In this document: piece by piece, positions 53,713-63,184 of the stretch
Position numbering within the stretch: position 1 is the stretch's first letter
Layout of the letters: each line of letters begins with the position of its first letter
DNA from: JAVBLV01 sp031553195
Lineage (GTDB): Bacteria > Bacteroidota > Bacteroidia > Bacteroidales > P3
Direction of reading: 5' to 3'
Assembly (NCBI GenBank): GCA_031553195.1
Contig: JAVBLV010000001.1
Coordinates: forward strand, 62,001-126,000
DNA length: 64,000 bases
The notes under the pieces: model-generated
What the model saw: the letters and a program-made list of their open reading frames with translations, nothing else
What the model was told of the DNA's origin: nothing
Databases searched by the model: none
Made by a program: the position numbers and the translations under genes

Positions 53713-56568
53713 TTATTTTTCTTTTTCAGTAACCTTCTTTTCCGGTTTTAGCGTTACCCTAACATACTCTTCGACGCTTAAGTATTTTTTAGCAAAAGCT
53801 TTGATATCGTCGTTAGTAATTGCATTTACATCTTCGGAATATTTTTCGAAACTCCTCAAAGAAATATTTTCCCAATAATAAACGTAGAGCATACCCACCC
53901 ATGTATTATTCTGTTTCATAGCGGTCTCCCGTTTACTGATAAGTTGTTTCTTTACTTTCTCAAGCGTTTCTTTGTCGGTTCCTTTCTTTTGATATTTCTT
54001 CAACAAATTCAAAACGGCTTTGGTTATCTTATCCACGCGATCGGGTTTGCATTGGATGATCATAGATAAACTAATTTCAGAATTCGGATATTTTTCAATA
54101 TCAAGTTCTATGTGAGGAGAATAAGCGCTGCCCATTTTCTCTCTTATTTCTTCCGTTATAGAAATTTGGAGCGCTTCGGAAAGAACAGAAACTATTGTCC
54201 GTTCTTTTGTGTTATCGTAATCGTCAAACATTTTGCATTCGATTATCGCCAGCGTTGCTTTATCCTCAGTTCCTTTAATTACTTCTTTGTTTACAATGCC
54301 TTTTGCAAATGGAGAGGATCTGTTTATCCAAACTTCTTTTTTATTTGAAGAGGGCAAACTTCCAAGATATTTTTCTATCATTCTCAAAGTAGAATCAGAG
54401 TCGATATTGCCGACAAATAAAAAGGTGAAATTTCCTGAGTTAGGACCAAAACGCTCTGTATAGATTCTGTAAGCTTGCTCTAAATTCAAACTGTTCAAGT
54501 CTTCTTCCGAAGGGATGACAATCATACGCTTTGAATCGGGGTAGGTAGCTTTTTGCAATTCTTTATAAAAAGCGGCTTCCGGACTAGCATTGATGAATCT
54601 TAATTGATTTTTTAACTGAGAAACATATTTATCAAAAGCTTCCTGATCTTTCCTCGGTTCCTTAAAAAATAAATAAATCAACTGTAAAGCTGTTTCAAAA
54701 TCTTTTGGAGAACAACTTCCTGAAAATCCTTGCGTTAATTCTCCAATATTGGGAGAAAGAGCAATATTTTTACCTTTTAGTTTTTTCGTTAATTGAGTTT
54801 TGTCGAAGTCTCCGATTCCGCTTCCGCCAATAATATTGGCAGCCATGCTTGCATTAAAATATAAATTATCGTCATATAAAGAACTTCCTCCGGGGCTAAA
54901 AGCATTGATCAGGATTTCATCGTTTTTAAAATCAGTAGCTTTAACAATTACGCGTATTCCGTTATTCAAAGTATATTCGGTATATCCGAATTCTGCATTT
55001 GATTTTGTATTAATAATTTTTCCGCCGGTAAGCGTTTCTTTAATTAACGGCTCTTCTTTGAAGTTATCGACATAAGCGCTCAACGTTTCTTTTTTAGCTG
55101 CGTCTAATATAGATATGATAGTCTTTTCGGTGGGAATCAATAGATCCTCTTTTTTAGGAGCAGTCAGCGCCAGAACAAAATTTTCGTCGGTTATCCATTT
55201 TGTTACTAATGCATTTACCTCTTCCAATTGAATATCTCCCAAAAATTCTGTAACATACTTTAGTTCTGTTTCTATGCCAGGGATAGGTTCCTGTTTCAAA
55301 TAATTATTTACATATTCTCCGGCCAAAGTTGTAGACTGAGTCTTATCGGCTTCTTTGGCCGCTTTTTCGTAAGAACTCAAAATATCTTCTTTCTGGCGTT
55401 CAAATTCCGTATTGAGGAATCCATGTTGTTTTACCCTATAGATTTCTCTCAAAATCATTTGCAGAGATTCGTCTATCTGATTTTCTTTAGGATAACAATC
55501 CGCGCTAAAAACGTCTGAGGAGTGACTCAAGAAATTACCATAGGATGTTTGAGCGAAAATAAAAGGGCAATCGGGTTTTTGTCCCAACTCGTTTAACCGG
55601 CTGTTCAGCATTCCGGTAAATAACCTGTAGGTTAAACCTGTTTTGTAATCACCTATGGTTGATTCTTTTACATGAGGATGCTTCCAGAAAAAGGACAAGG
55701 ATATGCCCGTCGCTTCTTTATCGGTAGCAATGGCAATAAGCGGTTCCTTATTGTTGGGAATATCATAATATTTACGTTCCCTTGGATTCTCATGCTTGGG
55801 ATAATTTCCAAAATATTGTTTTATTTTGGCCTCCATTTTATCAGCATCAAAATCGCCGACTAAAATAATCGCCGTTAAATCAGGACGGTACCAATCTTTA
55901 TAAAATCTGCGGATAGTCTCATATTTAAAACTTTGCAATACTTCCAATGTTCCTATAGGCAAACGTTTTGCATAACGCGAGTCTTTCAGCATAATAGGAA
56001 GAATCGCATTTGATAAACGTTCGCTGGCGCCAAGTCCCGTACGGCGTTCTTCTATAATAACCCCGCGTTCCTTATCTATTTCTTTTACATCCATTAACAT
56101 ACCAAAAGCCCATCCATCCAAAACTTTGAATCCTAACTCGATAGATTCTTCATTGTTGGTCGGAACATCCACGTTATAAACCGTTTCATCAAAGAAGGTA
56201 TATGCGTTTACATGGCTTCCGAAAGTAATTCCATTTTTTTGTAAAATATTAATCATTTCGTTGCCTTTGAAATACTTGGTTCCATTGAAAGCCATGTGTT
56301 CCGTAAAATGGGCCAGTCCTAATTGATCATCGTCTTCCAAAATAGAACCTGCATTAACAGCCAGTTGAAACTGCGCTCTCTTTTCCGGTTTTTTATTTAC
56401 GCGGATATAATAGGTCAATCCATTATCGAGTTTTCCAACACGGACCTTCTTATCCACAGATATTGGAGCATTTAAGTCCGAAGATTTTTTCGATTTAGGT
56501 TGAAATTGGGCGAAAGTTATTAATGGGAATAAACAGAGCCCCAGGATTAAAAATTTGATATTTTTCAT
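53713..56568 (-). CDS. M16-family zinc metallopeptidase (pitrilysin type)
   Basis: The 951-residue protein has a signal peptide (KNIKFLILGLCLFPLITFAQ) and two M16 halves. The first half carries the inverted zinc motif HFTEH (87-91; His87, Glu90, His91), with the third ligand in IIEERRTG about 80 residues later. The second half (from about 480, VIVKATDFKNDEILINAFSPGG) is the inactive partner half. M16 enzymes cut peptides within a closed chamber; here in the periplasm. The length is normal. A strong terminator follows. Confidence 0.94.
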   Translation of the reverse strand: MKNIKFLILGLCLFPLITFAQFQPKSKKSSDLNAPISVDKKVRVGKLDNGLTYYIRVNKKPEKRAQFQLAVNAGSILEDDDQLGLAHFTEHMAFNGTKYFKGNEMINILQKNGITFGSHVNAYTFFDETVYNVDVPTNNEESIELGFKVLDGWAFGMLMDVKEIDKERGVIIEERRTGLGASERLSNAILPIMLKDSRYAKRLPIGTLEVLQSFKYETIRRFYKDWYRPDLTAIILVGDFDADKMEAKIKQYFGNYPKHENPRERKYYDIPNNKEPLIAIATDKEATGISLSFFWKHPHVKESTIGDYKTGLTYRLFTGMLNSRLNELGQKPDCPFIFAQTSYGNFLSHSSDVFSADCYPKENQIDESLQMILREIYRVKQHGFLNTEFERQKEDILSSYEKAAKEADKTQSTTLAGEYVNNYLKQEPIPGIETELKYVTEFLGDIQLEEVNALVTKWITDENFVLALTAPKKEDLLIPTEKTIISILDAAKKETLSAYVDNFKEEPLIKETLTGGKIINTKSNAEFGYTEYTLNNGIRVIVKATDFKNDEILINAFSPGGSSLYDDNLYFNASMAANIIGGSGIGDFDKTQLTKKLKGKNIALSPNIGELTQGFSGSCSPKDFETALQLIYLFFKEPRKDQEAFDKYVSQLKNQLRFINASPEAAFYKELQKATYPDSKRMIVIPSEEDLNSLNLEQAYRIYTERFGPNSGNFTFLFVGNIDSDSTLRMIEKYLGSLPSSNKKEVWINRSSPFAKGIVNKEVIKGTEDKATLAIIECKMFDDYDNTKERTIVSVLSEALQISITEEIREKMGSAYSPHIELDIEKYPNSEISLSMIIQCKPDRVDKITKAVLNLLKKYQKKGTDKETLEKVKKQLISKRETAMKQNNTWVGMLYVYYWENISLRSFEKYSEDVNAITNDDIKAFAKKYLSVEEYVRVTLKPEKKVTEKEK

Positions 56569-56946
56569 ATATTTATTATTTATTGATTTGGTTATTTTTC
56601 CTGACTTTTTATAATGTTCAACAGAAACGTTTTGCTAAGTAATCCACTCTCCTGCTTCTGTTTTTTTACCAGCGTCAAAAAAATCGTCGCTTTTATGACA
56701 TTGGCATAAATATCGCTCTATTATTTAAATAGAGACTATAAAAGAACAAACGTTTTTGCTGTATTAAGCAAGTAATACACTGCAAAAATACAATAAATTC
56801 TGAATTCTATAGCACTTCACTATATTAAATGTTTCTAAAGATTTTTTCATTGACAATTGCGCTACGTATATTTTTTTCATAATCAAACGTTTATATAGGA
56901 AGCAAATAAATGGATAAACCAATATTTTATATCTTGTTTTATTTTG
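56569..56946. other. Divergent intergenic region
   Basis: This gap between the M16 gene and glmS is AT-rich and holds no recognisable gene, RNA or repeat. No glmS ribozyme core was recognised; the family is otherwise known from Gram-positive bacteria. Confidence 0.5.
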
Positions 56947-56954
56947 TAAATTTG
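56947..56954 (+). promoter_or_regulatory. -7 promoter element of glmS
   Basis: TAAATTTG fits TAnnTTTG, 36 bp before the glmS ATG. Confidence 0.6.
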
Positions 56955-56990
56955 TAGTAAATCTTCAATGTTTAATTTTATTATTTATCT

Positions 56991-58835
56991 ATGTGTGGAA
57001 TTGTTGGATATATGGGAGTTCAGGATGCATATCCTATTTTAATAAAGGGATTACATCGTTTGGAATATAGAGGCTACGATAGCGCGGGAATAGCATTGTT
57101 AAATAAGGAAAAGGAACTAATCATTTATAAAACAAAAGGAAAGGTTTCCGATCTGGAGGAATTTACAAAAACGAAAGATATTAGCGGAAACGTAGGAATT
57201 GCGCATACGCGTTGGGCGACTCATGGCGAGCCTAATAATGTCAATGCGCACCCTCATTATTCACAATCAGAAAATCTGGCGCTTATTCATAATGGGATTA
57301 TAGAAAATTACAAGCCATTGAAAGAAAGCTTGATAGAACTCGGATATAAATTCCAAAGCGAAACGGATACCGAAGTCCTGATACAACTTATTGAATATAT
57401 GAAGACGGCCAACGGCGTGGACTTGTGTACAGCCGTGCAAATGGCCTTGAAAAATGTGGTCGGAGCTTATGCTATTGCCGTTATAGAGAAAGGAAATCCC
57501 AATATAATGATCGCCGCGCGAAAAGGCAGCCCTTTAATAGTGGGAATCGGTAAAAACGAATTTTTCATAGGCTCCGATGCTTCCCCTATTATTGAATATA
57601 CCAATAAAGTCGTGTATCTGGAAGAAGAACAAATTGCTATACTGGAACGGGGCAAGGAGCTGAAGATTAAAACCATTTCGAACGTGGAAACGACGCCTGT
57701 CGTTAAAGAACTGGAAATGAATCTCGACCAATTGGAAAAAGGAGAGTATCCGCATTATATGCTGAAAGAGATTTTTGAACAACCCAGAACTTTATCGGCA
57801 AGCATGTCGGGAAGAATTAATTTGGAAGGCACAAAAATTCATTTATCCAGTATTATTGATAACAAAGAAAAATTTATTAATGCCCGCCGGATTATTATAA
57901 CGGCATGCGGCACGTCATGGCATGCAGGTTTGATCGGCAAATATATTTTAGAAGACCTGGCTCGGATACCCGTCGAATTGGAATATTCTTCCGAATTCCG
58001 CTACAGGAATCCGGTTATTTACGACAACGATATTGTTATCGCCATTTCCCAATCGGGAGAAACTGCCGATACATTAGCGGCTTTAGAATTAGCCAAATCG
58101 AAAAAAGCTTTTTTATATGGAATTTGCAATGTTGTCGGCGCGTCTATTCCCCGAATCACCAACACAGGATGTTATACCCATGCCGGACCCGAAATAGGCG
58201 TGGCTTCAACAAAAGCGTTTACGGCCCAGGTTACGGCTCTCGTTCTTTTGGCGTTGTCTATTGCGACGGAAAAAGGTGTTTTATCTCCCAAAGAACTGCA
58301 AAAAATTATAAAAGAACTTAAGACGATCCCTTCAAAGGTCGAAGAAATATTAAAGCTGAACAAAAAAATAGAAGATTACGCAAAAATCTTCACTTACGCT
58401 AAAAATTTTATCTACATGGGGAGAGGATATAATTATCCTGTCGCGTTGGAAGGCGCTTTAAAGTTGAAAGAAATATCATACATACATGCCGAAGGATATC
58501 CTGCCGCGGAAATGAAACATGGCCCAATTGCCCTCATCGATGAGGAAATGCCGGTAATTGTGATTGCCCCTAAAAAAGGGATGTACGATAAAATTGTAAG
58601 TAATATTCAAGAAATTAAAGCCCGAAAAGGTAAAATAATTTCTATTGTTACAAAAGGCGACAAAACAGTGAAGGAACTTTCCGATTATTCTTTTGAAATT
58701 CCTGATACTGAGGAATGCTTAGTGCCGTTATTATCGGTAATTCCCTTACAATTAATGGCTTATCATATTGCAATTGTAAAAGGACGGAATGTAGACCAGC
58801 CGCGCAATTTAGCAAAATCGGTAACTGTAGAATAA
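56991..58835 (+). CDS. glmS: Glutamine-fructose-6-phosphate aminotransferase (isomerizing)
   Basis: The 614-residue enzyme makes glucosamine-6-phosphate for peptidoglycan and LPS. The N-terminal glutaminase starts MCGIVGYMG, where Cys2 becomes the N-terminal nucleophile; HTRWATHGEPN and GSDASP follow. Two SIS isomerase domains fill the C-terminal half (about 285-425 and 455-600), with SQSGETADTLAAL and the ending RNLAKSVTVE. It has its own promoter. A palindromic repeat separates it from pyrF. Confidence 0.97.
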   Translation: MCGIVGYMGVQDAYPILIKGLHRLEYRGYDSAGIALLNKEKELIIYKTKGKVSDLEEFTKTKDISGNVGIAHTRWATHGEPNNVNAHPHYSQSENLALIHNGIIENYKPLKESLIELGYKFQSETDTEVLIQLIEYMKTANGVDLCTAVQMALKNVVGAYAIAVIEKGNPNIMIAARKGSPLIVGIGKNEFFIGSDASPIIEYTNKVVYLEEEQIAILERGKELKIKTISNVETTPVVKELEMNLDQLEKGEYPHYMLKEIFEQPRTLSASMSGRINLEGTKIHLSSIIDNKEKFINARRIIITACGTSWHAGLIGKYILEDLARIPVELEYSSEFRYRNPVIYDNDIVIAISQSGETADTLAALELAKSKKAFLYGICNVVGASIPRITNTGCYTHAGPEIGVASTKAFTAQVTALVLLALSIATEKGVLSPKELQKIIKELKTIPSKVEEILKLNKKIEDYAKIFTYAKNFIYMGRGYNYPVALEGALKLKEISYIHAEGYPAAEMKHGPIALIDEEMPVIVIAPKKGMYDKIVSNIQEIKARKGKIISIVTKGDKTVKELSDYSFEIPDTEECLVPLLSVIPLQLMAYHIAIVKGRNVDQPRNLAKSVTVE

Positions 58836-58918
58836 ACGAAGATGTAAAATAAACAAGGCATAAAATAAATGATAATCCGCAATGTTGCCCCTAACCTTTG
58901 AAAAGACAGGCTTTATTA

Positions 58919-58992
58919 ACCCCTAAATCCCCTAAAGGGAATTTTTGGGCAGCCGTTTTTCTTAAATTAGCCCCCTTTAGGGAGTTGGGGGT
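58919..58992. repeat. REP-like palindromic element between glmS and pyrF
   Basis: ACCCCTAAATCCCCTAAAGG (58919-58938) and the near-complement at 58971-58992 (CCCCCTTTAGGGAGTTGGGG) form imperfect inverted repeats around a 30-base core. Repeats of this CCCTAAAGGG type are scattered in many Bacteroidota genomes. Only one copy lies in this window. Confidence 0.6.
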
Positions 58993-59032
58993 ATTATTGA
59001 GGATAGTTCATTAAAACAAATACAAACTTTTT

Positions 59033-59863
59033 ATGAATAGAAAAGAGCTCATCGAATTAATTTACAGAAAAAAATCATTCCTTTGCATAGGGCTTGATAC
59101 CGATTTATCTAAAATTCCACCTCATTTACTCAGGAAGGAAGATCCTATTTTTGAATTTAATAAATCAATTATTGACGCGACAATAGATTTGACTGCGGCT
59201 TATAAGCCTAACCTTGCTTTTTATGAGGCGCAGGGCGTTGAAGGAATGATTTCTTTGAAAAAAACGTTAGATTATTTGAATTCCTATAAATCTGAAGTTT
59301 TTACCATTGCAGACGCCAAACGAGGCGATATTGGAAATACTTCGCAGCAATATGCAAAAGCATTTCTGGACCCGAAAGGGGCGTTCAACTTCGACGCTAT
59401 GACCATAGCTCCGTATATGGGCGAAGATTCCGTAACTCCTTTTGCCGTTTATGAAAACAAATGGCTTATCTTACTCGCCTTAACATCGAATAAAGGCGCT
59501 TTTGATTTCCAATTTTTAGAAGACAAAAATACAGGCAGAAAATTTTATGAAATTGTATTGGAAACGTCTAAAGAGTGGGGAACTCCGGAAAATATGATGT
59601 ATGTAGTCGGCGCCACTCAAGCCGAGATGCTGTCAAATATCCGGAAAATCGTTCCTGAAAGTTTTCTTTTGGTTCCCGGCGTAGGCGCCCAGGGCGGAAG
59701 TCTTCAGGACGTTTGTAAATATGGAATGACTTCCGGATGCGGACTTCTCGTTAATTCTTCGCGCGCTATTATTTATGCTTCAAATGGTGAAGATTTCTCT
59801 GATGCGGCTCGCGTCGAAGCGTTAAAAATACAACAAGAAATGGAGAAGGAACTTCGGTTATAA
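59033..59863 (+). CDS. pyrF: Orotidine-5'-phosphate decarboxylase (long type)
   Basis: The 276-residue enzyme makes UMP, the last step of de novo pyrimidine synthesis. The motif TIADAKRGDIGN carries the active-site Asp94, Lys96 and Asp99. CIGLDTDLSKIP near the start and PNLAFYEAQG mark the longer OMP-decarboxylase subfamily 2. Length is normal for it. A long hairpin follows the stop. Confidence 0.96.
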   Translation: MNRKELIELIYRKKSFLCIGLDTDLSKIPPHLLRKEDPIFEFNKSIIDATIDLTAAYKPNLAFYEAQGVEGMISLKKTLDYLNSYKSEVFTIADAKRGDIGNTSQQYAKAFLDPKGAFNFDAMTIAPYMGEDSVTPFAVYENKWLILLALTSNKGAFDFQFLEDKNTGRKFYEIVLETSKEWGTPENMMYVVGATQAEMLSNIRKIVPESFLLVPGVGAQGGSLQDVCKYGMTSGCGLLVNSSRAIIYASNGEDFSDAARVEALKIQQEMEKELRL

Positions 59864-59925
59864 AATTCGATTGATAAAAACGAAGAAACGTTTTTCATTT
59901 AAGTTATGAGTTTTCTCAGAAAATG

Positions 59926-59999
59926 AAAGAGAGTATCTCAAAAAAAACCTTGAAACATTATTTGATTTTTCCGGTTTTTGAATTTTGGATACTCTCTTT
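59926..59999. terminator. Bidirectional terminator between pyrF and the ECF sigma gene
   Basis: AAAGAGAGTATC (59926-59937) pairs perfectly with GATACTCTCTTT (59988-59999). Inside, AAAAAACC and GGTTTTT can pair as an extension. Both flanks are A/T-rich. Confidence 0.65.
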
Positions 60000-60026
60000 A
60001 AGTATATTTTTTTCTATAAAAATGAA

Positions 60027-60533
60027 TCAGTTCTTATAATCGTTTAATTGCGACATTAATTTTTTGCGACAGAAAAAGATTCTGCTTTTTACGGTGCCTA
60101 TGGATAAATCCATTTGTTCTGCAATTTCTTTATATTTATATCCTGCATTCTGCATTTCAAAAGGAATTCTTTGATCTTCGCCGATAGTGGAAATTATTTT
60201 TGAAATTTCTTTAATGGAAATTTCAGATTCGGGCATACCATATCTGCTTTTTCCCATAAAATTCATATAATACAAATCCTCCGTATTATCCATTACGGTT
60301 CCCGTTTTTTGAGCGCGCCGGTATTTATTGATAAACGTATTCCTCAGAATAGTATACGCCCAGGCTTTTAAGTTTGTATTTTCTTGGAATTTATCTCGAT
60401 TCGTCAATGCTTTTAAAAATGTATCTTGAACTAAATCTTTTGCATCTTCTTTATTACTAGTTAATGAATATGCAAAGTATTCCAATCCTTCTTTTAAACC
60501 TATTAAACTATTATTGAATTCGATAGCCGTCAT
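60027..60533 (-). CDS. ECF-type RNA polymerase sigma factor
   Basis: The 168-residue protein has sigma region 2 (NKEDAKDLVQDTFLKALTN and FQENTNLKAWAYTILRNTFINKYRR) and region 4 with its helix-turn-helix (YKYKEIAEQMDLSIGTVKSRIFFCRKKL). No region 3 or 1 is present, which defines the extracytoplasmic-function group. No anti-sigma gene lies next to it; the upstream side is filled with nested MITE copies. Its regulon is unknown. Confidence 0.93.
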   Translation of the reverse strand: MTAIEFNNSLIGLKEGLEYFAYSLTSNKEDAKDLVQDTFLKALTNRDKFQENTNLKAWAYTILRNTFINKYRRAQKTGTVMDNTEDLYYMNFMGKSRYGMPESEISIKEISKIISTIGEDQRIPFEMQNAGYKYKEIAEQMDLSIGTVKSRIFFCRKKLMSQLNDYKN

Positions 60534-60733
60534 GATATTATCTTTGTTTTCAGTTTTACTATTTTTTTAATTATGTTACTTGGAGTTTATCCAAAACCGT
60601 GCCAAAAAATAAAAAACGCTTCAATCGCAATTGAAAGTTATTGATTTCGTGTAGATAATTATTTTGAAAGATGCTTGTATGCCAATTTGAGTTATTCGTA
60701 AATTCCGGAATAAAATATAATTTTGTACTTTAA

Positions 60734-61050
60734 TTAGAAGTTGTTTAAAATTTTCAGGGAAAGATTTGAGGGGGTAAAAACAGTGAGTTCTTAGTAACTG
60801 TTTAAATTTTTATGGAAAAGATATTGAGAGATAAAACAGCGAGTTTGCAGGCGGGATTTTTCGAGAATAGTAGCGCTATTTGGTAAAAATTCCGGCAAAA
60901 AAGAACGTTTTTAGATCCAGAATACTTCATGGAATAATTTTTAAACAGTTACTTAGACGGGATTCTTCACGAATAGTAGCGCTATTGGGTAAAATTCCGG
61001 CAAAAGAACGTTTTCAGATCCAAAATACTTCACAGAAAAATTTTCTATAG
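60734..61050 (-). mobile_element. MITE copy F1, split by copy F2
   Basis: The left part runs from 60737 to 60790, after TTA at 60734-60736, and the right part from 60956 to about 61050. Together they make one diverged element of about 149 bases. The start is GAAGTTGTTTAAA; the right end is degraded (TTTTCTATAG). The right end lies 24 bp before the start of the LD-carboxypeptidase gene. Confidence 0.82.
60791..60955 (-). mobile_element. MITE copy F2 (159 bp, TTA duplication), nested in F1
   Basis: The element is 60794-60952 with TTA at 60791-60793 and 60953-60955. Its ends, GTAACTGTTTAAA and TTTAAACAGTTAC, are exact inverted repeats. Removing it with one TTA leaves seven bases between conserved parts of F1, the same as in unbroken copies. 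Confidence 0.92.
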
Positions 61051-61073
61051 TTTCTCAATATTTATTTGTAATT

Positions 61074-61982
61074 ATGCTTATTCCAAACTTCTTGAAATCC
61101 GGCGATACGATAGCGATTGTTTCCACTGCCCGTAAAATTGCAAAGAATGATGTTCTCCGAGCAATAGAATTATTCAAGGGCTGGGAATTACAAGTAAGAA
61201 CCGGAAAGCACCTTTTTTGCGAGCATAATCAATTTGCCGGAAACGATCGTGAACGAGCCGAGGATTTTCAAAATATGCTTGATGATTCCGATGTTAAAGC
61301 AATCATCTGCGCCCGGGGCGGCTATGGAACCATTAAAATAATGGACTTTTTAAATTTTGAAAAATTCAAGAAAAGTCCGAAATGGATTATTGGTTACAGC
61401 GACGTTACCGTACTGCATTCCTCTCTTCATCAACTATTTAAAATAAAATCTCTCCATGCGACTATGCCGTTGGATTTTCCAAAAAATGATACCTCTTCTC
61501 ATCCATCTATCGAAACTTTAAAAAAAGCATTATTCGGCGAAAAACTTCTCTATCGTTTTAGTAATCATCCATTAAATAAAAATGGAAAAGTCGAAGGAAT
61601 TTTAACCGGAGGTAATTTATCAATATTATATAGCTTGAGAGGAACTCCTTTCGATATTAATACCGATGGGAAAATATTATTTTTAGAAGACATTGACGAA
61701 TATTTGTACCATATTGACCGGATGATGATGAATTTGAAATTGGGAGGGAAATTATCCCGCCTGAAGGGACTGCTAATCGGCGGAATGACAGACATGAGGG
61801 ATAATCAGATTCCTTTTGGGAAAACAGCGGAAGAAATTATATACGAAGCGGTTAAAGATTACGATTATCCTGTATGCTTTGGCGTTCCCGCAGGTCATTT
61901 GCAAACGAATAATCAAGCGCTTATATTAGGCGGGAAAATAGAAATAACAGTTGCCGATAAATATTCGCAATTAGAATTTTAA
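61074..61982 (+). CDS. LD-carboxypeptidase, peptidase family S66
   Basis: The 302-residue protein carries the Ser-Glu-His triad of LdcA/MccF-type enzymes: Ser109 in IIGYSD, Glu205 in LEDIDE and His275 in VPAGH. ICARGGYGT and GILTGGNLSIL are also family motifs. LdcA trims tetrapeptides during peptidoglycan recycling in the cytoplasm; there is no signal peptide, in line with that. A MccF-like role in immunity is a less likely alternative. The start codon is only 24 bp from the end of MITE F1. Confidence 0.92.
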   Translation: MLIPNFLKSGDTIAIVSTARKIAKNDVLRAIELFKGWELQVRTGKHLFCEHNQFAGNDRERAEDFQNMLDDSDVKAIICARGGYGTIKIMDFLNFEKFKKSPKWIIGYSDVTVLHSSLHQLFKIKSLHATMPLDFPKNDTSSHPSIETLKKALFGEKLLYRFSNHPLNKNGKVEGILTGGNLSILYSLRGTPFDINTDGKILFLEDIDEYLYHIDRMMMNLKLGGKLSRLKGLLIGGMTDMRDNQIPFGKTAEEIIYEAVKDYDYPVCFGVPAGHLQTNNQALILGGKIEITVADKYSQLEF

Positions 61983-62025
61983 AGCCAGTCCATTTTTTAT
62001 TAATCGTTTTCATATTATTTCAATT

Positions 62026-63015
62026 ATGAATCTCACGACGCCAATCCATATTCCGGAAATAGAATGCAAATTCACGCATGAAAACCCATTTATGCTGATT
62101 GGTTCTTGTTTTACGGAGAATATTGGGAACAAGTTAATTTATCATGGCTTCCGCGCCAATATAAATCCCTTTGGAATTCTTTATAACCCCGTTTCTATTG
62201 CCCATTGCATAACATCGATCATAGAAAATAGAAAAATCAAAGAAAATGATATTTTTTTCTACAATGAACTATGGCATTCCTATTACCATCATGGCATTTT
62301 CTCCAGGAGAGAGAGGGAAGCCTGTATTTCGCAATGCAATCAAAGAATAGAAGAAGCGCATTTATTCTTGAAAAAATCAAATATCTTAATTCTTACATTT
62401 GGTTCTGCATGGATTTATACTTTAAAAGATACAGGTATCGTTGTGGGAAATTGTCATAAACTTCCCGGAAACCAATTCGAAAAAAGACTGTTAGTCGTAG
62501 ACGAAATCGTGCAATTATATACTTCTTGCTTTCAGGAAATAAAAAAATTAAATCCTTCCGTCAAAATAATATTAACTATCAGTCCGGTAAGGCATTGGAA
62601 AGATGGTTTCCGTCAAAATCAAATCAGCAAATCGGTTTTACACTTGAGCGTCCATCAGATGCAACAAATATTTGAAGATTTATTGTATTTCCCTTCTTAC
62701 GAAATTATGATGGACGAATTACGCGATTACCGGTTTTATGATTCTGATTTTTTGCATCCTAATGAATTATCCATAAAATATATTTGGAATGCATTTTCCG
62801 AATTATTGTTTTCAAAAGAAACATTAACGGCAACCAAACAGGTAGAGAAATTAAGAAAAATGATTGAACACAAACCGTTCCAACCCGAGGCGAAAGCATG
62901 GGAACAACATATTCTCAAAGCCAAACAATTTCTTATGGATATGGAAGCGACATATCCTTACGTAAACTTTGGTCAAATGAATCTTGAATTAGATAATCTT
63001 TCATTTCAAAAATAA
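62026..63015 (+). CDS. GSCFA-domain protein
   Basis: The 329-residue protein has the signature GSCFTENIG near its N-terminus (26-34) and NPFGILYNP, then ILTFGSAW and TISPVRHWKDG and FHPNE-type residues (FLHPNELS). The GSCFA domain resembles SGNH hydrolases and is widespread in Bacteroidota and Proteobacteria; its substrate is unknown. Ser27 in GSC and His253 region would be the catalytic pair by analogy. It starts 43 bp after the LD-carboxypeptidase and is probably cotranscribed. Confidence 0.9.
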   Translation: MNLTTPIHIPEIECKFTHENPFMLIGSCFTENIGNKLIYHGFRANINPFGILYNPVSIAHCITSIIENRKIKENDIFFYNELWHSYYHHGIFSRREREACISQCNQRIEEAHLFLKKSNILILTFGSAWIYTLKDTGIVVGNCHKLPGNQFEKRLLVVDEIVQLYTSCFQEIKKLNPSVKIILTISPVRHWKDGFRQNQISKSVLHLSVHQMQQIFEDLLYFPSYEIMMDELRDYRFYDSDFLHPNELSIKYIWNAFSELLFSKETLTATKQVEKLRKMIEHKPFQPEAKAWEQHILKAKQFLMDMEATYPYVNFGQMNLELDNLSFQK

Positions 63016-63100
63016 AAGTTTTAAGTTTTTCGGAAAAGGAGACGACCTCTTAGTAACTCTTTATTTCTGAAATTATCGATTCTTTTTTATTGAACTTTTG

Positions 63101-63108
63101 TACTTTTG
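63101..63108 (+). promoter_or_regulatory. -7 promoter element of the TrmH-type gene
   Basis: TACTTTTG fits TAnnTTTG, 77 bp before the ATG at 63185. Confidence 0.5.
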
Positions 63109-63184
63109 AAATTCTATTTTAAGTTCTCTACTCCCAACTATCAATGACGTCTAATTTATATCTCAAATATTTATCATATTCTAA

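Noticed and set aside
56569..56990. glmS ribozyme in the leader
   Set aside because: The -7 box is 36 bp before the start, which leaves no room for it, and no core sequence was recognised.
57905..58321. 138-codon plus-strand frame inside glmS
   Set aside because: It is an out-of-frame shadow of the well-supported glmS coding sequence.
63020..63060. Possible eighth MITE fragment (TTAAGTTTTTCGGAAAAGG and TTAGTAACT)
   Set aside because: The resemblance is limited to short AT-rich pieces with no second end and no interior match.
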